Source: Atopsyche davidsoni
Lineage: Eukaryota; Arthropoda; Insecta; Trichoptera; Hydrobiosidae
Direction: 5' to 3'
Assembly (NCBI GenBank): GCA_022113835.1
Contig: JAILWY010000008.1
Coordinates: 9,490,501-9,554,500, forward strand
Length of the DNA: 64,000 nucleotides
In this document: one piece after another, positions 57,978-64,000 of the stretch
Layout: the number at the start of each line of letters is the position of its first letter
Position numbering within the stretch: position 1 is the first letter of the stretch
Translations under genes and position numbers: made by a program
Notes under the pieces: model-generated
Told to the model about the DNA's origin: nothing
The model's input: the letters and a program-made list of their open reading frames with translations, nothing else
Database searches by the model: none

Positions 57978-58030
57978 TTATGCTTAGAGAGATGGTCGCC
58001 AACCTTCTCTAAAGAGAGACATTCAATGAA
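57978..58030 (+). repeat. Isolated class A/B tail
   Basis: GAGAGATGGTCGCCAACCTT followed by CTCTAAAGAGAGACATTCAATGAAGAA is the shared 3' tail only. The preceding sequence matches neither body, so this is an extreme 5' truncation, as expected when reverse transcription aborts early. Confidence 0.5.
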
Positions 58031-58312
58031 GAATATATATTTATAAATAAATAATAGCCTAGACTACAAGGGGGTACAGCATAATAAATACATTTGAAGT
58101 TATGAAACGGCATGTTTTAATTATTTTTTGATCAAACTGAAATTAGAGTTTTATTTGAATGTTTACAGAATTAACGATTTAATCAAATTTTCCTCAAGTC
58201 GCAGAACAAAAACCTCGAATGGCGTCCATTATTCGGTGACAATGGAGCGAGTGGTCCGGCTGCCCCGAGCCATCCGTCAGCTGCTGGGTCCATTTGTTCT
58301 CTGGTTGTGCTC

Positions 58313-58366
58313 CCCACAACCCCACGACCCCCACAACCCCCACAACCCCCACAACCCCCACACCCC
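58313..58366. repeat. 9-bp minisatellite CCCCACAAC
   Basis: About six units of CCCCACAAC/CCCCACGAC in a row. Because 9 is a multiple of 3, it creates Pro-His-Asn or Gly-Cys repeats in overlapping ORFs on both strands. I do not regard these as genes. Confidence 0.8.
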
Positions 58367-58431
58367 CGGCACACCCCTTTGTGTACAGCCTCAGCCCGTC
58401 TTTCAGGACGCCTCCTGAAACCGGATGACAT

Positions 58432-58456
58432 TACACACACACACACACACACACAT
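58432..58456. repeat. CA microsatellite
   Basis: About 12 uninterrupted AC dinucleotides followed by ATATAT. Confidence 0.9.
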
Positions 58457-59847
58457 ATATGAAGATATATAATACATCCGAAATATATAATCGTCTCGTG
58501 ATCGTGTATTTGGGATTCACTTGTCAGGATGAGGAAATCTAAACGAGAGTACACGGTACCCTCTGAGCAAACACACATAGCAAAAAAGATTAAATTCCAA
58601 AGAATATTATCTCATTTTAATTACTTCGAAACATTTTTAATTTTAATAAAAGTACCATTTATGAATTACGAAATTATTTATAAAGATGCTTGAGCGTACA
58701 ATAAAGCCAGACTCCGCGGATGATATTTTTAATATTCATCAATAAATTAAACTTTTTAACAGACAGACCCTCCGCCGATGGACGCCGCCCGTCTTCTTTT
58801 TTAATGTCAGGTTATTTATATCACTCTCTCGCTTTGGTTGGAAAATTCAAATTTAAAATAATAAACTTTGCGCAGCCTTTCGGGAAATAAAACAGAAGTT
58901 TGTTCGAGCGCCCCCTTCCCGGTATAGATCATCAAATTGTTTTTGCCGATGTAAGCTGATTTGCTTGATTTATGACCTTTTTGGATCCCGAATCGCTCGC
59001 CGAGCTACTTGCTGAAATGTATTAAAATAAAATAACAGTCCCCTGAAAAAAATGGTCCTGAATAAGAGCGTCGACCTTCGGCTTTACTATTGCAGACCCC
59101 AAAGTTTATTTATTTTCTATTTGGAAAGCATAGCCCAAAAGATAGATGAAGTGATTTACGATTTTTGCTGGTAGAATCAGCTTAATTTTTATGTCAATGA
59201 AACAGTTTGCTTAAAAAATAAATACAATAGTAATTATACTGATAAAGCAAAATTTAAAACACGCAGAAAAAGAAAGAGACATTTCAAGCTTAAATAAACA
59301 CGCGACGTTTTATTGCTCTGTCGAGATAAGCCCTCGCCGAATTAAACAACAAACCAACAACGTTTATAAACATCTCCCTATTTACTTTGACGACATCCTC
59401 GTGGCACAATTTTCTTTTTTAAAATTTTAAAACTGTGTCGTGTCTCCGTTGGTTTTTCCGCTATCTGTGAAACAATAAAGAAGGGTCAGCGGCTGAGTCT
59501 CCTCTGACCATTGGTTATTTCAGCACCCGACCTACCCCTACCCCATCAGGCCAGGGGGTTCTCCCGGTGCCTTATCTCAGGAGCTACCCGAGCCGCTGAA
59601 ATATCAACAAACCCTACTTTATTTGTGGCACTTTATATTTGTTTGTTTCTATGACGGAGTTTTATTTTCAAAAGAGGTTGTTTTTTTGTGTTTATTCCAC
59701 AAGCGCGAGACACCCACGCTAGGATGATTTTGAAAGAGTATAAGACCGCAAGGGCAGAGTCAGGCAAGCAAGCACTAATAACCTGAAATAAGGAAGTGTT
59801 TTGCATTCATTCAATTTTTAATTTTGGCGATATTAAGGTAACTTGTT
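58457..59847. other. Non-coding stretch
   Basis: Mixed composition with GC patches near 58780, 58910 and 59520-59600; no open frame or splice pattern that I can support. Confidence 0.45.
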
Positions 59848-59891
59848 GATTTCAGGTTTCGATTCCGAGGAAAGAATCGAAACCTGAAATC
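59848..59891. repeat. Perfect 18-bp hairpin
   Basis: GATTTCAGGTTTCGATTC pairs without mismatch to GAATCGAAACCTGAAATC around the 8-nt loop CGAGGAAA. It is too short for a typical animal pre-miRNA and has no matching copy in the window. Confidence 0.7.
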
Positions 59892-60056
59892 CTTTGGTTG
59901 GGAATGAAAGTCATGGCGAATTATAGGATTTGCATATTAAACTAGATTATATATGTCTATTTTTTGTCTTCGTCGTTTTTCTTTCAAGTGCGTTTTAATT
60001 ACCTTTACAGGCTTATATTACTTACTAATGTGATTAGGCATATTATTTCACATATT

Positions 60057-60174
60057 GAAAATGATTCAAAGAAACTCTCAGAAAAATATCATCGTGACTT
60101 GTGTAGGATTTGAACTGTTCAAATCCTATACAAGTCACGATGATATATGTCTGAGAGTTTCTTTGAATCATTTT
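60057..60174. repeat. Inverted dimer of the tRNA-SINE body (palindrome, arms about 58 bp)
   Basis: Left arm 60057-60115 and right arm 60117-60174 are near-perfect reverse complements around a single T. Each carries AAAGAAACTCTCAG and ATCGTGACTTGT followed by AGGATTTGAAC. The last block is the complement of a B box (GTTCAAATCC), so two SINE bodies are fused at their B boxes with both heads lost. Confidence 0.75.
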
Positions 60175-60269
60175 AAAACTATTAGTAAACTAGATTAGGC
60201 TATTTTGAGAATCAAAATATTTTAAATTTTATTCAAATCACAGGTAAAATACAGGCTTTTGAAATAATA

Positions 60270-60600
60270 TCTTCACCTTGGACCAGTCTCATAAATTCGG
60301 GTATACTCTCAACTTCTAGCCACTGTCGCAAATTCCCCATCAATGTTATCTTTCTTCATTTTGTGCTTCTTTTTTTTAAAATATTTCCTTTGATAATTAG
60401 TTGCAGTGGGTTAAATTTAGTATATCTAATATTTATATTTAGTATTTTATATTTAGTATTTCTAAAAATATAACCGAAATAGGACACCGTACTTTTACTC
60501 TCTCATTATACTCTCACATCTGAAGACTCTCTCATTTGTGACGCTGTCATCCCATGGTATTTTAATAATTCTCCTATAAAGTCATATATCAAATGTCTTT
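60270..60600 (-). repeat. Degenerate RTE-like LINE 3' end (class A)
   Basis: TTGGACCAGTCTCATAAATTCGG, ATTCTCAACTTCTAGCCACT-type and CTCTCTCATTTGTGACGCTG blocks occur in the class A order. No frame survives and the tail is missing. Confidence 0.45.
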
Positions 60601-61547
60601 GATATTTTTTTTTGCATGCTTGCTGAATAAATAAAATAATAAAATAGTGATCGGATATTGAAATATTTTTTATTTATTTTTCAAAAATACATATTAGTTA
60701 ATGCAATTTTTTATACATTACCTATTCGTTTTTTTTTTACTGGTGTGTCGTATTTAAAAAAAAATACATTTTTCAGTATTTCAGTTCGAGACACAACGAA
60801 AACGGCGAGTTATTTCTAAACAGTGTACGTCGAGCAATTTTGGCGATATAGCTTGTAGTCGAGTACTAAATAAACCCGGCTCTGCTATAAATTTGCCTAA
60901 ACAGCAGGTCCTACTTTAATCCGGGGGTGTATTTTTTAACAGTGGAGTTAATCACTGGTCCCGGGGTGATGTTCGCCCCGGCAATAAAGATGAGGTCCAA
61001 TGCGCGCACAGATGGGACAACTGGTTAAGTCATATAATACATAACGGACGTGGAAAACAATAACGCCGCAGTGACACAAACTTTCAGGGCCGGAGCGAGA
61101 AATCTAATTTAGTATTCTTAAAACTATATATATATATATTTTTTAAATAAAAACTTGACGCATTCAGTGCTGTAGGATATAGCAAAAAAAATAACGTCGA
61201 AAACACGATATTTCACTGCTAAATTAAATCGTAAATCGTTTCAGGTGTAAAGTGAATATTTCATAATACACTATAGGTGCATTTGAAAATGTTAATCATC
61301 GTGTTTGTACGTATAATTCGGATAAGTAAATCATCACAAAGGCAACAGATCAAAATGTTTGCGGACGTGCCAAATAAACACGTGCAGATTACAAGACCGC
61401 AGTTTCAGGAGAGCACAACGGGTTTTCTAACTGAAAAAGGTCAACCCGGACTATAAATCTTGCGTTAGTGAAGGTCGTATTTTATTTGGCCCCCGCAGTA
61501 AGGCCAGCCCGGTGGATTTAATCAGGAGCCTCGCAGATGTCACCAGC
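60601..61547. other. AT-rich non-coding stretch
   Basis: Nothing recognisable. GC-richer around 60910-61020 without a frame. Confidence 0.45.
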
Positions 61548-61574
61548 GCCGCCATCTTGCGTCGCCATCTTGCG
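61548..61574 (-). promoter_or_regulatory. Two YY1/Pho-like motifs
   Basis: GCCGCCATCTTGC (61548-61560) and TCGCCATCTTGCG (61562-61574) are tandem 13-14 bp near-repeats. On the - strand each contains AAGATGGCG, the core recognised by YY1 and its insect orthologue Pho. Function is inferred only from the motif. Confidence 0.35.
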
Positions 61575-62133
61575 CCGCCGCTACTTTTTATTCAATTTAA
61601 TTCAATTAAGTGCATGTAGCCAAGAAAACCGAAATACTGAGCAATTCCGTATTGCCTCTTATTGGGCGAAATCTAAGGTAGTTTGCGTTTTAATTTTGAT
61701 ATATCGAGTGTCGTTGAGTGATCGATCATCAGAAAATATTACCAAAGGTAATCTGTAAAACTTTATTCGTACATAAAAAAATATTTTTTTGTTACTTCAT
61801 TCGTAAATAGGTTGTCTTTCAATGAATCCTCGAGAAAAGTCTTTTTTTTCAATAAATAGTGATTTGCGGTTCACACATGCAACAAGACAACCATGCTATG
61901 AAATTTATTTTATAAAATTCATAAATGCACGTGGTTTTAAATATTTTTTATACAAAGAATTTTAAAAAATGCACTCATAACAACATTATAAATGATTTTC
62001 GAAACAAGGAAATTTATTTTAATGAATTTGTTATAATATGAGAGTGAGAAAAGTCTTATACAGAAAATTTTAAATGGTTATATTATTTGCTTTGTCATAA
62101 TATTTTAAAATTATTTGCCCTAATTGAGTTTAT
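61575..62133. other. AT-rich non-coding stretch
   Basis: Nothing recognisable. Confidence 0.45.
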
Positions 62134-62261
62134 CAGTGGCGTGCGATCTACACAAGCATAAAAGCTAATACCATATTTTTTTCTACTGTATACTTTATAA
62201 TGTCCAATTATTATGATAAAAACATCCCCTGTGATTTGATTGTATGGACCGCACACCACTG
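62134..62261. mobile_element. Small MITE with CAGTGGCGTGCG ends, 128 bp
   Basis: CAGTGGCGTGCGATC at the left and GACCGCACACCACTG at the right are inverted repeats. The palindrome extends outward to TAT/ATA. No clear longer target duplication is visible. Single ends of the same family are at 51682, 54946 and 55102. The superfamily is uncertain. Confidence 0.65.
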
Positions 62262-62424
62262 ATATATTTTTTAATATCAGTCTCTTCACATCACAGTGTG
62301 TCGATTTCTTACGATGATGCATTCTCGTCGATTTGCTGGCAGTGTAAAATGGTATCCATTCAGTTGATGCTGGGTTAGGTTAGGTTACTTACTTGAGCAG
62401 CTGCGGCGGACAGATTTGACGATG

Positions 62425-62465
62425 GCGAGGGCTGGGGTTGGGGGTTGAGGGTTGAGGGGTGCGGG
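62425..62465 (+). repeat. G-rich tract with quadruplex potential
   Basis: GGGCTGGGGTTGGGGGTTGA followed by GGGTTGAGGGGTGCGGG gives six G-runs with short loops. It lies just after a GGTTAGGTTAGGTT run. Confidence 0.65.
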
Positions 62466-62993
62466 TCTGTCGCAGCTGCCATGATGGATGGGCGATGAGA
62501 TTGTCCACAGATGACCGCCGTTATGGCCTCGCGGACATTTGACCGAATCGATTTGAGGAACGCTCCGATAAACTGGACTGCAGGCGACCTCCCCTCCATA
62601 TAAAAGTTAGTTTCCAATTGCTCATGAATACTGCATCGGAAGCCAGCTGTTTAAATTGACAATGATAACAAAATGTGCACATTGTCTATGTCAGTCGGCA
62701 CAGGGTAAGCAACCAGAGCACACGTGTGCATTTTATTCTGTAAACGAAAAACAAGATACGCTCAAATGTAAAGGGTCCATTGAACTTCGCTTACAATAAT
62801 ATGTTTTCGGGTTTTTTATTGATGGTTATCAATAAATAATTGTTTCATAAACACATGCAAAAATAAAGGGTTTTTTCACAATAATGTAAATATAGAAATT
62901 CATATCACACAGCCTGCGCGCAGGATCAGGGGATAACCACACACCATACCATAACCTTATCCCTAAGAACTATTGCAAATTTAATAAATATAA

Positions 62994-63667
62994 TCTACTA
63001 TAATAATAGCCATTGTGTGTGTGTGTTTGTTTCATTTTTTGGTTCTCTAAAGAATATCTTAAAAGATACAACGCTGATTTTTTGCACGTAAGTTCAGTAA
63101 GTTTTTCCGCAGTTATGTGCCGAATTTCAAGACGATAGGATAATATTTTTATTCATAAACTAATTAAATAAAACTATCAAATATGCTTTATGTACGAATT
63201 ATATGATTCTGTTGTTCACAGCGAAAATTTCAAATTTAGAATTTTTACAAAAAAACAAAATATGATGCTTCTAAGAAATTTCCAGTTTATGTCAGCTTGA
63301 CACAAGTACCAATTTAATTTTTTAGTTGCGTTAGAAATTATTAATCACATCATTAATAACTTAAAATGCCTCCTAAAAAAATAACACCGTCTAAGCACAG
63401 CAAACGTAATTAAAAAAGAATAGCACAATTGAACGTGATAAAGACTGCATCTAATAAAGAACAGTGCCGTGAAAGTGATCCGTTGTTTGTGACACGAAAT
63501 GTGATATTTCCTAGAATGGCTTTGCTTTCGAAATTAAAATCCGGTTATTCATAATATATGTGTACAAAATGAAATCAAATATTCATCTAATTGTCAGCCA
63601 AACATATGTTCAAACACTATTGCATCGTTCATCGAATACGTCATTTTATGACGGGCTACATTTCTAG
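62994..63667 (+). mobile_element. Non-autonomous Helitron, copy 2, 674 bp
   Basis: The 5' end is A|TCTACTATAATAATAGCCAT. The 3' end is the hairpin CGTCA-TTTTA-TGACG (63639-63653), then GGCTACATTTCTAG|T. It shares the termini and subterminal blocks (AAAGATACAACGCTGATTTT, GCCGAATTTCAAGACGATAG) with 13143-13450. It retains an ATG region of the Helitron gene. Confidence 0.82.
63366..63413 (+). pseudogene. Relic of a Helitron protein N-terminus
   Basis: The frame reads MPPKKITPSKHSKRN then a stop, and continues in frame as KRIAQLNVIKTASNKEQCRE. The basic, lysine/serine-rich start resembles Helitron Rep N-termini. It is short and interrupted; the assignment depends on its position inside the Helitron. 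Confidence 0.35.
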
Positions 63668-63892
63668 TAAATATAATAATCTTGAAATTCAATTTATTTC
63701 TTAAACTCTTTAAATCTTCCATAACGATATCTATCTTTTGAAATCATAAATTACTTTAGTAAAAAGTGATACGAAATATGAGAAAGTTAAGGGTTTCTCA
63801 ATGCGTCCGGTCGCGTGGAAATATTTTTCTTGGGTCTCAATTAGTGTGGGGGAAAAAACAAAATAATTCGAGGAAAACAAATGAACGTAGCT

Positions 63893-63913
63893 TGACCTTG
63901 ACCTTGACCTTGC
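63893..63913 (-). promoter_or_regulatory. Cluster of nuclear-receptor half sites (TCAAGGTCA)
   Basis: TGACCTTGA occurs at 63893-63901 and 63899-63907, and TGACCTTGC at 63905-63913: three overlapping copies at 6-bp spacing. A further TGACCTGC lies near 63920. On the - strand TCAAGGTCA is the monomeric site of FTZ-F1, ERR and NR4A-type receptors. It may equally be a short tandem repeat. Confidence 0.35.
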
Positions 63914-64000
63914 CCGGCCTGACCTGCCGCAAGCTTGGCGGCCCTCAATTAACTAACTAATAGTATTTCTAATCTTAATTATTCCGCAATTAAATCTGAC

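Noticed and set aside
58128..58578. ORFs on both strands over the CCCCACAAC repeat
   Set aside because: They consist mainly of Pro-His-Asn or Gly-Cys repeats from a 9-bp minisatellite and a CA microsatellite.

Overview
This is a piece of an AT-rich insect (at least arthropod) nuclear genome. The evidence is introns with GT-AG borders, a recognisable Homer gene, and a dense interspersed-repeat load of types common in insects: RTE-clade LINE 3' ends, tRNA-derived SINEs, Helitrons with CTAG-T ends, hAT and pogo/mariner MITEs. I cannot settle the order (Lepidoptera and Hemiptera are both possible). There are no bacterial-style operons, CRISPR arrays or rRNA genes, and no confident intact tRNA gene.

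Protein-coding layout. The only gene I can name is at the left end on the + strand: the last four exons of the synaptic scaffold Homer (3329-3513, 3752-3855, 4624-4758, 5084-5125). They encode the C-terminal coiled coil; the EVH1 domain must lie upstream of the window. The normal Homer C-terminus ends at a TGA at 5123-5125. The same frame then stays open for 125 more GC-rich, coding-looking codons to a TAG at 5501-5503. This in-frame C-terminal extension, possibly reached by stop-codon readthrough or an alternative acceptor, is the most interesting observation here. Beyond it I see only weak candidates: exon-like segments at 7878-7971, 15897-16079 and 47227-47286, and two short ORFs at 25637-25747 and 27533-27700.

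Repeat layout. From 6 kb to 64 kb the window is intergenic or large-intron sequence built from repeats. These include two diverged classes of element that end in the same short hairpin tail (an RTE-like LINE and a shorter SINE-like element), spread over the whole window. There is a 745-bp hAT MITE with an 8-bp target duplication and an internal 31-bp minisatellite (23.2-23.9 kb). Two Helitron families occur: short + strand copies at 13.1 and 63.0 kb, and a deleted coding copy on the - strand at 37.75-39.33 kb. A gutted Tc1/mariner-type transposase lies at 31.1-31.7 kb, pogo-like MITEs at 6.8 and 21.0 kb, and an LTR-like promoter region at 20.0-20.3 kb. Several long foldbacks are present (19.57-19.84, 32.66-32.79, 60.06-60.17 kb), together with an inverted pair of about 0.5-kb repeats at 48.4 and 53.4 kb.

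GC islands embedded in the AT-rich background are mostly simple G- or C-rich tracts with quadruplex potential rather than exons. Small regulatory-looking clusters occur near the right end: two YY1/Pho-like motifs at 61.55 kb and three nuclear-receptor half sites at 63.89 kb.
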